DNA of 64,000 nucleotides from Pseudoflavonifractor sp. An85 (GCF_002161235.1 NZ_NFHE01000012.1:17298-81297); one strand, 5' to 3'. Shown: positions 48,116 through 59,239, numbered from the stretch's first letter. The notes: generated by a model from the sequence alone, not told the origin. Numbers and translations: made by a program.

Positions 48116-50923
48116 ATGGATTACAACAAGACCGTACACCTCCCCCAGACCGACTTCCCCATGCGGGCTGGGCTGCCCAAGCGTGAGCCCGAGCTGCTTA
48201 ACGGCAAGTGGGAGGTGGAGACCTATCACAAGCTGATGAAGAAGAACGAGGGCAAGCCCAAGTTTGTCCTCCACGACGGCCCTCCCTACGCCAACGGCCA
48301 CATTCACATCGGCACCGCCCTGAACAAGATTTTGAAGGATATCATCATCCGCTACAAGAACATGACCGGCTTCCAGGCCCCCTATGTCCCCGGCTGGGAC
48401 ACCCACGGCCTGCCCATCGAGTCCGCCATTTTGAAGGACAAGAAGATCAAGCGGGATGAGCTCACTGACTCCGAGTTCCGGGACAAGTGCCGGGACTTCG
48501 CCCTCAACTTCGTGGACATCCAGCGCAGCGAGTTCCAGCGCCTGGGCGTCATCGGCGACTGGGAGAACCCCTACCTCACCCTTAGCCCTGTGTTTGAGGC
48601 CAAGCAGGTGGAGATTTTCGGCAAGATGGCGGAGAAGGGCTACATTTACAAGGGGATGAAGCCCGTGTACTGGTGCCCCCACGACCAGACCGCTCTGGCC
48701 GAGGCGGAGATCGAGTACGCCGACGACCCCTGCACCACCATCTTCGTGAAGTTCCCCGTGAAGGACGACCAGGGCAAGCTGGCTTCCGTCACTGACCTGA
48801 GCAAGACCTACTTCGTCATTTGGACCACCACCCCCTGGACCATCCCCGGCAACTATGCCATTTCCGTCAACCCCGACTTCGACTACGTGCTGCTCCAGGC
48901 CCCCAACGGCGAGGTGTATATCCTGGCCGAGGGCCTGGTGGAGTCCGTGTGCAAGGCCGCTGGCCTGGATCAGGCTGCCTGCACCGTGCTGGCCACCTTT
49001 AAGGGCAGTGACTTCGAGCTGATGACCGCCAAGCACCCCCTCTTCGACCGGGAGAGCGTCATCCTCTGCGGCGACCACGTCACCCTGGACGCCGGTACCG
49101 GCTGCGTCCACACCGCCCCCGGCTTCGGCGCCGACGACTTTAACATCTGCAAGGCCTACGACCAGGCTGGTAAGACCCACATCGGCACCCCCGTGCCCGT
49201 CAACGCCAAGGGCGTCATGACCGACGAGCGGTACAACGGCCAGTTCTACGCCAAGGGCAACGACCTGGTGGTGGCTGACCTGGAGGCCGAGGGCTTCCTG
49301 CTGGCCAAGGAGAACATCGTCCACTCCTACCCCCACTGCTGGCGCTGCAAGAACCCCATCATCTACCGTGCCACCGAGCAGTGGTTCTGCTCCGTGGACG
49401 CCATCAAGGACACCGCCGTGGAGAGCTGCGACCACATCTCCTGGCACCCCTCCTGGGGCAAGGACCGCATGACCTCTATGATCAGCGAGCGCAACGACTG
49501 GTGCATCTCCCGTCAGCGCAAGTGGGGCGTGCCCATCCCCATCTTCTACTGCGACCAGTGCGGGGCCGACATTGTGACCCCCGAGACCATCCAGCGTGTC
49601 TCTGAGCTGTTCCGTGAGCACGGCTCTAACATCTGGTTTGAAAAGACCGCCGACGAGCTGGTGGAGGGTCTGGGCCTGAAGTGCCCCCACTGCGGTGGCG
49701 TCCACTTCTCCAAGGAGTCCGACATCATGGACGTGTGGTTCGACTCCGGCTCCACCCACGCCGCTGTGCTGGATGAGCGTCCCGAGCTGACCTTCCCCGC
49801 CGACGTGTACCTGGAGGGCGGCGACCAGTACCGTGGTTGGTTCCAGTCCTCCATGCTCACCTCCATTGCCGCCAAGGGCGTGGCTCCCTACAAGCAGATT
49901 ATCACCCACGGCTGGACCGTGGACGGCGAGGGCAAGGCCATGCACAAGTCTCTGGGCAATGCCGTGTCCCCCGACGAGGTCATCAAGGACTACGGCGCCG
50001 ACATGCTGCGTCTGTGGGTGGCCTCCGCCGACTACACCCAGGACATGCGCATCTCCCCCGAGATTTTGAAGCAGCTGTCCCAGGCCTACCTGAAGATCCG
50101 CAACACCGCCCGCTACATGCTGGGCAACCTGGCCGGCTTCGACCCCAACGCCCCCGTGGCCGTGGAGAACATGATGGAGCTGGACCGCTGGGCCGTGCAC
50201 CAGTTCAACAACCTGGTGGGTGCTTGCCGCGCCGCCTATGAGCGCTACGAGTTCCACGCCGCCTACCGTGCCATCTACAACTTCTGCGTGGTGGAGATGT
50301 CCAACTTCTACCTGGATATCATCAAGGACCGCCTGTACTGTGGTGATGAGGCAGGCCGCCGCTCCGCTCAGACCGCCCTGTATATCATCGTGGACGGTAT
50401 GACCCGGCTGCTGGCCCCCATCCTGGCCTTCACCAGCCAGGAGATCTGGTGTGCCATGCCCCACGCTGACAGCGACGACACCGAGTGCGTGCTGTTCAAC
50501 GACATCCCCAACCTCAACCCCGCCTACGCCATGACCGAGGCCGAGGACGAGAAGTGGAACCGCATCATCGCCCTGCGGGACGACGTGAACAAGGCTCTGG
50601 AGCTGGCCAGAAGCGAGCAGGGCATCAAGAAGAGCACCGACGCCGCTCTGTCCCTCACCTTCACCGCTGCCGCCTTCGAGCAGTTCCAGGCCATGAACCT
50701 CTCCGAGGCCGATCTGGCCACCCTGTGCATCGTCTCCCAGGTCACCGTGGCCCAGGGCGAAGGCACTGGCTACCAGGGCGAGGAGTTCGAGGGCCTCACC
50801 GTGGCCGTCTCCCTGGCCGAGGGCGCCAAGTGCCCCCGCTGCTGGAACCATGACACCAGCATTGGTACCGACCACGGCCACAACCAGCTGTGCGCTCGCT
50901 GTGCCACTGTGCTTGGCGAATAA
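48116..50923 (+). CDS. ileS: Isoleucyl-tRNA synthetase
   Basis: 935-residue class I synthetase. The HIGH signature reads HIHIGTAL after DGPPYANG. The CP1 editing domain (about 190-390) includes WTTTPWTIPGN and the GTGCVHTAPGFGADD element. The KMSKS counterpart is KAMHKSLGN, so its second residue pair is Met-His. The C-terminal zinc finger CPRCWNHD ... CARCA is present, as in the bacterial IleS1 type, which mupirocin inhibits. AGGAGG sets ATG 48116. It is controlled by the T-box and ends at a strong terminator. Confidence 0.97.
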   Translation: MDYNKTVHLPQTDFPMRAGLPKREPELLNGKWEVETYHKLMKKNEGKPKFVLHDGPPYANGHIHIGTALNKILKDIIIRYKNMTGFQAPYVPGWDTHGLPIESAILKDKKIKRDELTDSEFRDKCRDFALNFVDIQRSEFQRLGVIGDWENPYLTLSPVFEAKQVEIFGKMAEKGYIYKGMKPVYWCPHDQTALAEAEIEYADDPCTTIFVKFPVKDDQGKLASVTDLSKTYFVIWTTTPWTIPGNYAISVNPDFDYVLLQAPNGEVYILAEGLVESVCKAAGLDQAACTVLATFKGSDFELMTAKHPLFDRESVILCGDHVTLDAGTGCVHTAPGFGADDFNICKAYDQAGKTHIGTPVPVNAKGVMTDERYNGQFYAKGNDLVVADLEAEGFLLAKENIVHSYPHCWRCKNPIIYRATEQWFCSVDAIKDTAVESCDHISWHPSWGKDRMTSMISERNDWCISRQRKWGVPIPIFYCDQCGADIVTPETIQRVSELFREHGSNIWFEKTADELVEGLGLKCPHCGGVHFSKESDIMDVWFDSGSTHAAVLDERPELTFPADVYLEGGDQYRGWFQSSMLTSIAAKGVAPYKQIITHGWTVDGEGKAMHKSLGNAVSPDEVIKDYGADMLRLWVASADYTQDMRISPEILKQLSQAYLKIRNTARYMLGNLAGFDPNAPVAVENMMELDRWAVHQFNNLVGACRAAYERYEFHAAYRAIYNFCVVEMSNFYLDIIKDRLYCGDEAGRRSAQTALYIIVDGMTRLLAPILAFTSQEIWCAMPHADSDDTECVLFNDIPNLNPAYAMTEAEDEKWNRIIALRDDVNKALELARSEQGIKKSTDAALSLTFTAAAFEQFQAMNLSEADLATLCIVSQVTVAQGEGTGYQGEEFEGLTVAVSLAEGAKCPRCWNHDTSIGTDHGHNQLCARCATVLGE

Positions 50924-50936
50924 ATTCCCAATAAAT

Positions 50937-50976
50937 AAAAAATCCGGGAAATCGTAAGATTTCCCGGATTTTTTTA
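50937..50976. terminator. Bidirectional terminator between ileS and tetR
   Basis: AATCCGGGAAATC (50941-50953) pairs perfectly with GATTTCCCGGATT (50958-50970), with A-run before and T-run after. It overlaps the tetR stop codon. Confidence 0.93.
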
Positions 50977-51525
50977 TCTGTGTGTCACCCCGGCGATGAG
51001 GGCGGCGGTGCGGCCTGCCATGTCCTGGGGCGACTCGGGGCAGCCCCGGGACAGCCAGTCTTTGATGAGGCCCATGCCCCCGGCTACGCAGAAGGTGTAG
51101 CGGTAGGCCACATCCGGCTGGGTGCGCTGCAAGGGGGTGAGAATGTACTGGGAGAGCATCTCCTCAATGCGGTGGAGAAAGCCAATGTCCCCCCGAGGGC
51201 CCAGCAGGGCGGCACAGATGTCCCGGTTGGCAAAGAGAATGGCAAACACATCCTCCAAAAAGGCCAGGTTTCCCCCCTCAAACCGTCCGGTGAGGGTGGC
51301 CTCCATGGCGTGGAAGATTTCGTCGTATAACTCCTGCTCCACACACTCCAGCATGTGGGGAATGTCCCGGTAGTGGAGGTAGAAGGTGGAGCGGTTGATG
51401 TCCACCAAATCCACCAGCTCGGTGACCGTCACCTCGTTGACGCTCTTCTCCCCCATCAGCTGGGCCAGCCCCTGGCGCAGCAGGGCCCGGGTGCGCCGTA
51501 CCCGGCGGTCTGGTGTTCGCTCCAT
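50974..51525 (-). CDS. TetR-family transcriptional regulator
   Basis: 183 residues. The N-terminal helix-turn-helix (RTRALLRQGLAQLMGEKSVNEVTVTELVDLVDINRSTFYLHYRDI in parts) is standard, and the C-terminal ligand domain ends RTAALIAGVTHR. CCAGGAGGAC precedes the ATG. It diverges from the YhgE/Pip gene across a 198-bp region full of inverted repeats, so it very likely represses that gene and itself. The ligand is unknown. Confidence 0.88.
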   Translation of the reverse strand: MERTPDRRVRRTRALLRQGLAQLMGEKSVNEVTVTELVDLVDINRSTFYLHYRDIPHMLECVEQELYDEIFHAMEATLTGRFEGGNLAFLEDVFAILFANRDICAALLGPRGDIGFLHRIEEMLSQYILTPLQRTQPDVAYRYTFCVAGGMGLIKDWLSRGCPESPQDMAGRTAALIAGVTHR

Positions 51526-51565
51526 GTTCCGTCCTCCTGGTTTGTAAAGCTTTTTTGAACAATGG

Positions 51566-51647
51566 ACAATCTGTCGTCACTGTGTTGATTAGTAGACAGA
51601 CCGACGACAGATTGTCGGTTGCGTTGTCCTGTCCCCTCCAGTATAAT
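51566..51647 (+). promoter_or_regulatory. Divergent operator region and promoter of the YhgE/Pip gene
   Basis: Arms ACAATCTGTCGTC (51566-51578) and GACGACAGATTGT (51603-51615) are a perfect 13-bp inverted repeat 24 bp apart. CCGAC-N8-GTCGG (51601-51618) overlaps the right arm. The promoter is TTGCGT (51619-51624), 17-bp spacer, TATAAT (51642-51647). A further palindrome CTAGACA-TAG-TGTCTAG lies in the leader at 51683-51699. Confidence 0.7.
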
Positions 51648-51723
51648 GCTCCTCGTAAAAAAATACAACACCACGATGATTCCTAGACATAGTGTCTAGC
51701 AACCTGGAAGGAAGGGTTCGACG

Positions 51724-54006
51724 TTGAAACGAGAAGAATGGAAGCGGCTGCTACACAACCCCTTGTTGTTGGTGGTGATGATTGCCATTGTGGCCATCCC
51801 CACCATCTACACCACCCTGTTTTTGGGCTCCATGTGGGACCCCTACGGCAGTGTGGAGCATTTGCCGGTGGCGGTGGTGAATTTGGACCAGCCGGTAACG
51901 GTGGAGGGCACTACCTATGAGGTGGGCCAGTCCCTGGTGGATAACCTGAAAGAGGAGCCTTCTCTGGACTTCCACTTTGTGGGCCAGGAGGAGGCCCAGA
52001 AGGGGCTGGAGGACGGCACCTATTACATGGTCATCACCATCCCGGAGGACTTCTCCCAGCGGGCTTCTTCCATTACCCAGGACCAGCCCCAGACCATGGA
52101 GCTGAAGTATGAGACCAACCCCGGCACCAACTACATCGCCTCCAAGCTCAGTGAGAGCGCCATGAAGGAGATGGAGCTGGGGGTGCGGGAGGAAGTGACC
52201 CGCACCTACGCTACCACCATGCTGGAACAGATCGGCGAGATCGGGGACGGCATGACCCAGGCCGCCGACGGCGGCGGAGAGCTGGCGGACGGTGCCCACA
52301 CCCTCACCCAGGGAGCCCAGTCCCTCACCGATTACCTGGCGCAGCTGTCGGACAGCTCCCTCACCTTTGTGGATGGCTCTCAGCGGCTGTCCCAGGGCCT
52401 GGGGGACTATCTGGCAGGCGTGACCCAGGTAGCACAGGGCAGCGGGGCCCTCAACGACGGCGCTGCCCAGCTGGAGGACGGTTTGGGCCAGCTCCAGCAG
52501 GCCACCCAGCCCCTCACCCAGGGGGTGGAGCAGTTAAACCAGGGGGCCCAGAGTTTGGCTCAGGGGGCCGGACAGGCGGCAAACAGCAGCGGAACCCTGG
52601 CCCAGGGAGCCGCCCAGGTGGATGAGAGCCTGAATGCTCTCTTGGAGGGCCTCAACCAGCTGCAAAGCCAGACCCAAGCCCTGCCCCAAAACGCCCAGGC
52701 GTTGGCGGATGGGGCCAAGCAGCTGGAACAGGGCCTGCAAGGGCTGTCTCTGGCCATCCAGAGCGGCCAGGTGAGTGGGGAGCAGCTCCAAGCCCTAGTG
52801 GGCCAGCTCAGCCAGGGTGCCACCCAGCTGTCTCAGGGGCTGGAGCAGCTCAGCCAGCAGGCCCCCGCCCTCACCCAGGGCATCACCCAGGCCGCCCAGG
52901 GGGCTGGTCAGCTGAAAGAGCAGGGTACTGCACCTCTCCGCGCTGGCGCGGCCCAGTTGCAACAGGGGTTGAACACCTTGGCTCAGGGCAGTGAGACGTT
53001 GGCCCAGGGGGTCACCCAGATGCAGGGCCAGCTTCCCGCCCTCACCCAGGGGGTGGACGGGCTGTATCAAGGGGCCCAGAAGCTGCACCAGGGCACGCAG
53101 ACTTTGGTGGACGGGGCCGACCAGCTCATGGACAACAAGGCCCAGCTGACGGAAGGAATGGACGCCCTCAACCAGGGCGCGGGTCAGATTCAGGACGCCG
53201 CCGGACAGCTCCACCAGGGGGCCCAGACCCTCACCGACGGGGCGAAGGCCCTGGAGGATGGAGCCGCTACCCTCCAGGACAAGCTGGCGGACGGTGCTCA
53301 GGAGATAGCCGACACCAACACGGGAAACGCCGTAGCCGACCAGATGGCCGCCCCGGTGGAGACCCAGGAGAGCCAGCTCACCCAGGTGGCCAACAACGGC
53401 CACGCCATGGCCCCCTACATGATGTCGGTGGCCCTGTGGGTGGGATGTATCGCCTTTAGTCTGATGTACCCCCTGACCCAGTACAGCGGCGAGCTGAAAA
53501 GCGGCTTTGCCTGGTGGCGCAGCAAGGCCTCGGTGCTGTATACCGTGGCCATCCTGGAGGCCCTGGTGATGCTGGGCAGCCTCCACCTGTTCAACGGCTT
53601 CCAGCCGGTGGACTGGGGCCGCACGGTGCTGGTGGCCCTGGTGGCGGCAGTGACCTTCATGTCGGTGATGTACTTCTTTACCTGCCTGTTGGGCAAGGTG
53701 GGCAGCTTCTTGATGCTCATCTTTATGGTGCTCCAGCTCTCCGGCTCGGTGGGCACCTATCCCCTGGAGCTGTCCGGCTCCTTTGTCCCCGCCCTCAACG
53801 GCTGGGTGCCCTTCACCTATACGGTGCGGGCCTTCCGCAGCGCCATTGCCGGTGGCCCGGACATCACCGGATGTTTGGCGTATCTGGCGGTGTGGCTGGT
53901 GGTGTTCACTATCCTCACCCTGGTGCTGTTCCAGGTGCGCACCCGCCGCATTCGGAAGGGCCAGCCCACCCTGATGGTGTGGTTGGAGGAGCACAGCTTG
54001 GCATAA
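51724..54006 (+). CDS. YhgE/Pip-domain membrane protein
   Basis: 760 residues. One N-terminal membrane helix (about 10-33) precedes the Pip domain (PVAVVNLDQPVTVEGTTYEVG), then about 370 residues of heptad-like repeats built on QGAxxLxxG. Five to six C-terminal membrane helices follow (about 560-740, ABC2-type). Related proteins include the phage infection protein and parts of type VII-type export gene sets. The long repeat likely forms an extracellular coiled stalk. It uses a TTG start after GGAAGGAAGGG and pairs with the divergent TetR gene. Confidence 0.88.
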   Translation: MKREEWKRLLHNPLLLVVMIAIVAIPTIYTTLFLGSMWDPYGSVEHLPVAVVNLDQPVTVEGTTYEVGQSLVDNLKEEPSLDFHFVGQEEAQKGLEDGTYYMVITIPEDFSQRASSITQDQPQTMELKYETNPGTNYIASKLSESAMKEMELGVREEVTRTYATTMLEQIGEIGDGMTQAADGGGELADGAHTLTQGAQSLTDYLAQLSDSSLTFVDGSQRLSQGLGDYLAGVTQVAQGSGALNDGAAQLEDGLGQLQQATQPLTQGVEQLNQGAQSLAQGAGQAANSSGTLAQGAAQVDESLNALLEGLNQLQSQTQALPQNAQALADGAKQLEQGLQGLSLAIQSGQVSGEQLQALVGQLSQGATQLSQGLEQLSQQAPALTQGITQAAQGAGQLKEQGTAPLRAGAAQLQQGLNTLAQGSETLAQGVTQMQGQLPALTQGVDGLYQGAQKLHQGTQTLVDGADQLMDNKAQLTEGMDALNQGAGQIQDAAGQLHQGAQTLTDGAKALEDGAATLQDKLADGAQEIADTNTGNAVADQMAAPVETQESQLTQVANNGHAMAPYMMSVALWVGCIAFSLMYPLTQYSGELKSGFAWWRSKASVLYTVAILEALVMLGSLHLFNGFQPVDWGRTVLVALVAAVTFMSVMYFFTCLLGKVGSFLMLIFMVLQLSGSVGTYPLELSGSFVPALNGWVPFTYTVRAFRSAIAGGPDITGCLAYLAVWLVVFTILTLVLFQVRTRRIRKGQPTLMVWLEEHSLA

Positions 54007-54049
54007 GCATTTCATATCATATGGGTGGTTATTTCCCACAAAAATAGAG

Positions 54050-54088
54050 AAACGCCTGGATAAATCTTTGGATTTGTCCAGGCGTTTT
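54050..54088 (+). terminator. Terminator after the YhgE/Pip gene
   Basis: AAACGCCTGGA (54050-54060) pairs with TCCAGGCGTTT (54077-54087), extended inward by AAATC/GATTT. Confidence 0.9.
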
Positions 54089-54237
54089 ACGGTTCTCTTA
54101 CAGAAAAATGAAACCAATCCCACAATTTTTACGGATTTCTGGTGGAAGAGGCGGTATCATTTTGGGTATCATGAGCCTCGGCATCCATAGCCATGATTTG
54201 AATTGAGAAATGATTGTGAGAAAGGAAGATCTCCACC

Positions 54238-55785
54238 ATGAAACGCAAGCAAATTGCTGCCGGACTTCTGGCCGGCGCCACTCTGATGGGCGCTCTGGCC
54301 GGCTGCTCCGCTCCCACCGCCAACCAGAACGAGAATCAGCCCAGCCAGCATGTCAACCAGGAGGGCACCACGCCCAAGTATGTGTTCCTCTTCATTGGCG
54401 ACGGTATGAGCTATCCTCAGATTCAGTCCACCGCCGACTATCTGGGCGCTTTGCAAGACGAGGACTATCATCAGGCTGAGCCCAGCCTGGACGACAACCA
54501 GGGCGCCATTCTGGACGGTCCCGAGTACCTGAACTTCATGAACTTTGATGTGTCCGGTTCCGCCGTGACCTACGACTCCAACAGCTTCTGCCCCGACTCC
54601 GCTTCCACTGCCACTTCCATTTCCACCGGCCATAAGACCTATTCCGGCACCATCAACATGGACGAGACCGGTTCTCAGTCCTATGAGACCATTGCCGAGA
54701 AGGTGAAGGACCAGCTGGGCTGGAAGGTGGGTGTCATTTCTTCCGTGACCATCAACCACGCCACCCCCGCCGCCTTCTACGCCCACCAGGCCAGCCGCAA
54801 TGACTACTACGAGATTGGCCTGGACCTGCTGGAGTCCGGCTTTGACTACTTCGCTGGCGCTGGTTTCGGTCAGCCCGATGGCCCCGAGGGGGACCAGGAG
54901 AACCTGTATGACCTGGTGGAGAACGCCGGTTACACCCTGGCGGACACCAAGGCCGAGGTGGAGGCCATCACCAGCGAGAACGAAAAGGTGTTCATCGTGG
55001 ACGAGAACGTCACCAGCGACGGAGGCATGACCTACGAGCTGGACCGCACCGACGACATGCTCTCTCTGGCCGACTATGTGGAGAAGGGCATCGAGGTGTT
55101 GGACAACGACGAGGGCTTCTTTATGATGTGCGAGGGCGGCAAGATCGACTGGGCCTGCCACGCCAACGACGCCGCCTCCTCCATCCACGACACCATGGCC
55201 TTTGCCGATGCGGTGCAGGTGGCCATTGACTTTGCCAAGGATCACGCCGACGAGACCCTGATCCTGGTCACCGGCGACCACGAGACCGGCGGTCTGACCA
55301 TCGGCTTTGCCGGTACCGACTACGACACTTATCTGGACCTGCTGGACAGCCAGAAGGTCTCCTTCACCAAGTTTGACACCGACTATGTGGCCAAGTACAA
55401 GGAGAACAAGACCTCCTTTGACGACGTGATGAAGGACGTGGAGCAGCTCTTCGGCCTGAAGACTCAGGGCGAGGAGGGCGACAAGCTGGTGCTCACCGAC
55501 TATGAGCTGGCTACCCTGAAGGCCGCGTATGAAAAGAGCATCAACGGCGTGGCAGCCAGTGAGTATGAGCAGGAGGAGTATGTGCTCTACGGCACCTACG
55601 AGCCCCTCACCGTCACCCTCACCCACATCATCAACAACAAAGCAGGCGTGAGCTTCACCTCTTATAGCCACACCGGTCTGCCCGTGGCCGTGCTGGCCCA
55701 GGGCGCAGGCGCCGAGAAGTTCGACGGCTACTACGACAACACGGACATCTTTGACAAGATGGCCGCTCTGGTGGGCGTGAAGTAA
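54238..55785 (+). CDS. Lipoprotein alkaline phosphatase
   Basis: 515-residue secreted phosphomonoesterase. Lipobox LAGC (Cys 23) anchors it to the membrane. Metal and catalytic motifs: FLFIGDGMS, CPDSASTATSISTGHKT (Ser nucleophile region), CEGGKIDWACHAND, LVTGDHETGG and YSHTGLPVAV. It lacks the second aromatic-rich insert of E. coli PhoA and resembles the shorter Firmicutes type. AAAGGAAG precedes the ATG. No Pho box can be called by eye. It stands alone between a terminator and a hairpin. Confidence 0.93.
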   Translation: MKRKQIAAGLLAGATLMGALAGCSAPTANQNENQPSQHVNQEGTTPKYVFLFIGDGMSYPQIQSTADYLGALQDEDYHQAEPSLDDNQGAILDGPEYLNFMNFDVSGSAVTYDSNSFCPDSASTATSISTGHKTYSGTINMDETGSQSYETIAEKVKDQLGWKVGVISSVTINHATPAAFYAHQASRNDYYEIGLDLLESGFDYFAGAGFGQPDGPEGDQENLYDLVENAGYTLADTKAEVEAITSENEKVFIVDENVTSDGGMTYELDRTDDMLSLADYVEKGIEVLDNDEGFFMMCEGGKIDWACHANDAASSIHDTMAFADAVQVAIDFAKDHADETLILVTGDHETGGLTIGFAGTDYDTYLDLLDSQKVSFTKFDTDYVAKYKENKTSFDDVMKDVEQLFGLKTQGEEGDKLVLTDYELATLKAAYEKSINGVAASEYEQEEYVLYGTYEPLTVTLTHIINNKAGVSFTSYSHTGLPVAVLAQGAGAEKFDGYYDNTDIFDKMAALVGVK

Positions 55786-55813
55786 GCCTTCCCCCACCTG
55801 CCCACAACCACAC

Positions 55814-55846
55814 GCAAGCCTCCGCCGGTATGTGGCGGAGGCTTGC
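55814..55846 (+). terminator. Strong hairpin after the alkaline phosphatase gene
   Basis: GCAAGCCTCCGCC (55814-55826) pairs perfectly with GGCGGAGGCTTGC (55834-55846). There is no T-run, so termination may be partial. Confidence 0.6.
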
Positions 55847-55884
55847 GCTGTACCTTCATCTGAGAAAAAAGGAGTCTGTCATTC

Positions 55885-57054
55885 ATGAAACTTCCCCCTT
55901 TGCCCAGAAAAAATGTTCGCTATCATGCCCCGGTGCTGGTGTGTCTGCTGGCCATTGTGGTGCTTTTGTTCCTGCCCACCGGGTTTGAGGAGGCGGCGCT
56001 GTACCAAGAGGCGGTGCGGTGCAGCGCCCGAGTGGTGGAGGTGGATAACTCCATGATTATTGATACCGGTCTGGTGCGTTCCGGGGAGCAGCGATGCACC
56101 TTGGAACTGTTGGACGGGGCCTTTGCCGGACAGACCGCCACCGGGGTCAACATGCTCAACGGCTCTTTGGAGCAAGACAAGGTGTATGAGCCTGGGGACA
56201 AGGCGTTGGTGGTGGTCAGCCACGACGGGGATACCATCACCAACGTGACCATGAGCGATCATTTCCGCCTGGGCTGGGAGGCGGTGCTGGCGGCGGCGTT
56301 TGCGGTGTTCCTGGTTCTCTTTGCCGGAGGCACCGGGGTGCGGGCCATTGCCTCCTTTATCTTGACGGTACTCACCTTGTGGAAGGTGCTGGTGCCGCTG
56401 TACCTAAAGGGGTGGAACCCCATTTGGATTGGGTTGCTCCTCACCTTGTTTCTCACCCTGCTCATCATCGCCCTGGTGTACGGCTTTGACCGGCGGTGCA
56501 TGGCGGCGGTGTCCGGCTCCTTTTTGGGGATTTTGGTCACCTGTGTGTTGGGCATCCTCTTCACCGACCTGTTCAAGATCCACGGGGCGGTAATGGCCTA
56601 CTCCGAGAGCCTGTTGTACTCCGGGTTCCAGGATCTGAACCTCACCCGCATCTTTATGGCCTCCATCTTCATTGGGGCCTCCGGGGCGGTCATGGACCTG
56701 AGCGTGGATATCACGTCGGCGGTACACGAGGTGGTGGAAAAGCGGCCGGACCTGGGCTGGCGAGAGGCCATGAAGTCGGGGCTGAACGTGGGGCGCAGCG
56801 CCATGGGGACCATGACTACCACCCTGCTCTTTGCCTATTCCGGGGGCTATGTGGCCCTGCTGATGGTGTTTATGGCCCAGGGGACTCCCATTGACCACAT
56901 GCTCAACTACAAGTACGTGGCTGCCGAGCTGATTCAGACGGTGATCGGCTCCTTCGGTCTGGTCACCGTGGCCCCCTTCACCGCTCTCACCGCCGGCTGG
57001 CTGCTCACCCGGCACCATCGGGTAGGCATCCCTGCCGAGGAGGTCATCCACTGA
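55885..57054 (+). CDS. YibE/F-family membrane protein
   Basis: 389 residues with about eight membrane helices. Helix 1 (19-36) is followed by a soluble beta-rich domain (about 40-125), then a helix cluster with FIGASGAVMDLSVDITSAVHEV and GRSAMGTMTTTLLFAYSGGY, the YibE/F signatures. The function is not established; members recur in Gram-positive bacteria. AAAAGGAG precedes the ATG. It ends at a bidirectional terminator shared with gap. Confidence 0.88.
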   Translation: MKLPPLPRKNVRYHAPVLVCLLAIVVLLFLPTGFEEAALYQEAVRCSARVVEVDNSMIIDTGLVRSGEQRCTLELLDGAFAGQTATGVNMLNGSLEQDKVYEPGDKALVVVSHDGDTITNVTMSDHFRLGWEAVLAAAFAVFLVLFAGGTGVRAIASFILTVLTLWKVLVPLYLKGWNPIWIGLLLTLFLTLLIIALVYGFDRRCMAAVSGSFLGILVTCVLGILFTDLFKIHGAVMAYSESLLYSGFQDLNLTRIFMASIFIGASGAVMDLSVDITSAVHEVVEKRPDLGWREAMKSGLNVGRSAMGTMTTTLLFAYSGGYVALLMVFMAQGTPIDHMLNYKYVAAELIQTVIGSFGLVTVAPFTALTAGWLLTRHHRVGIPAEEVIH

Positions 57055-57087
57055 GGGTGGCCTTCCAGAAATTCATATGAGAGCATA

Positions 57088-57124
57088 AAAAAAGGGACTT
57101 GGCGTAAGCCAAGTCCCTTTTGAA
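57088..57124. terminator. Bidirectional terminator between YibE/F and gap
   Basis: AAAGGGACTTGGC (57091-57103) pairs perfectly with GCCAAGTCCCTTT (57108-57120), flanked by A-run and T-run. Confidence 0.93.
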
Positions 57125-57133
57125 ATGGTTTTC

Positions 57134-58523
<1,390 letters not shown>

Positions 58524-59153
58524 ATGAAGCACAGATGGATGGTATGGCCTCTGGCCGTAGGGCTGATCCTGGCCCTGACCGGATGCAGCAGCAGCGACCC
58601 CAAGGAGAAATTGGTGGGCACCTGGTCTGGTCAGGTGGATGTGATGGAGCAGGTTGTGGAAGGTATGCGTCTGACCGCTCCTGAAATTGCCGATGAGCTG
58701 GAGATGGAGAACTTCTATATCCCCCTGGAGATGGAGTTCCGGGAGGACGACACCTACACCTTGACGGTGGACCAGGAGAAGTTGGATCAGTCCGTGGACC
58801 AGCTGATTCAAAAAGCGGTGGATGCTACCATGGTCTATATGGAGCAGATGCTCAAAGACCAGGGCATTACGAACATGACGGTGGATGAGGCGTTGGCCCA
58901 GTCGGGTATGGATCGGGAAAGCTTTACCGCCTTGATGAAGGAGAGCCTGGGCCAGCTGAGCTCCACGGTGGCCGAGCAGATCAAGACAGAGGGCCAGTAT
59001 CGGGCGGACAAGGAAAAGCTGTATACCTCTGATTCCACCGATACCAAGCCTGGAGACAGCCAGTACACCCCCTATACTCTGGACGGGGACTCTATGACCA
59101 TGGACTTTAGTGAGCAGGAAATGGGCCAGGTGACCTTCACCCGTGGAGGCTGA
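58524..59153 (+). CDS. Hypothetical lipoprotein
   Basis: 209 residues with a lipoprotein signal (LILALTGC, Cys 21). The region KEKLVGTWSGQVDV resembles the start of lipocalin-like/DUF-type small beta domains that open with GTW. An acidic helical insert (about 75-160) is followed by a final strand pair (DGDSMTMDFSEQEMGQVTFTR) that would close a barrel. No family is recognised with confidence. AAGGAG precedes the ATG, and the gene ends in a GC-rich hairpin. Confidence 0.75.
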   Translation: MKHRWMVWPLAVGLILALTGCSSSDPKEKLVGTWSGQVDVMEQVVEGMRLTAPEIADELEMENFYIPLEMEFREDDTYTLTVDQEKLDQSVDQLIQKAVDATMVYMEQMLKDQGITNMTVDEALAQSGMDRESFTALMKESLGQLSSTVAEQIKTEGQYRADKEKLYTSDSTDTKPGDSQYTPYTLDGDSMTMDFSEQEMGQVTFTRGG

Positions 59154-59180
59154 CCCACAGCGGAATTGAGATGATACCCG

Positions 59181-59239
59181 GGGCGGGGGGAGCTGCGGCT
59201 CTCCCCGCCCTTGACAGCCTCTGGGGGGGAGAATATAAT
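59181..59239 (+). promoter_or_regulatory. GC hairpin and perfect promoter before the CLC gene
   Basis: GGGCGGGGGGAGC (59181-59193) pairs with 59198-59210 (one G-U) and probably ends the lipoprotein transcript. TTGACA (59211-59216), a 17-bp spacer and TATAAT (59234-59239) follow directly. The leader to the ATG is only about 30 bases, too short for a fluoride riboswitch. Confidence 0.85.

Noticed and set aside
48053..50881. 942-codon minus-strand frame opposite ileS
   Set aside because: Mirror of a GC-rich gene, with no recognisable motif; ileS is unmistakable on the plus strand.
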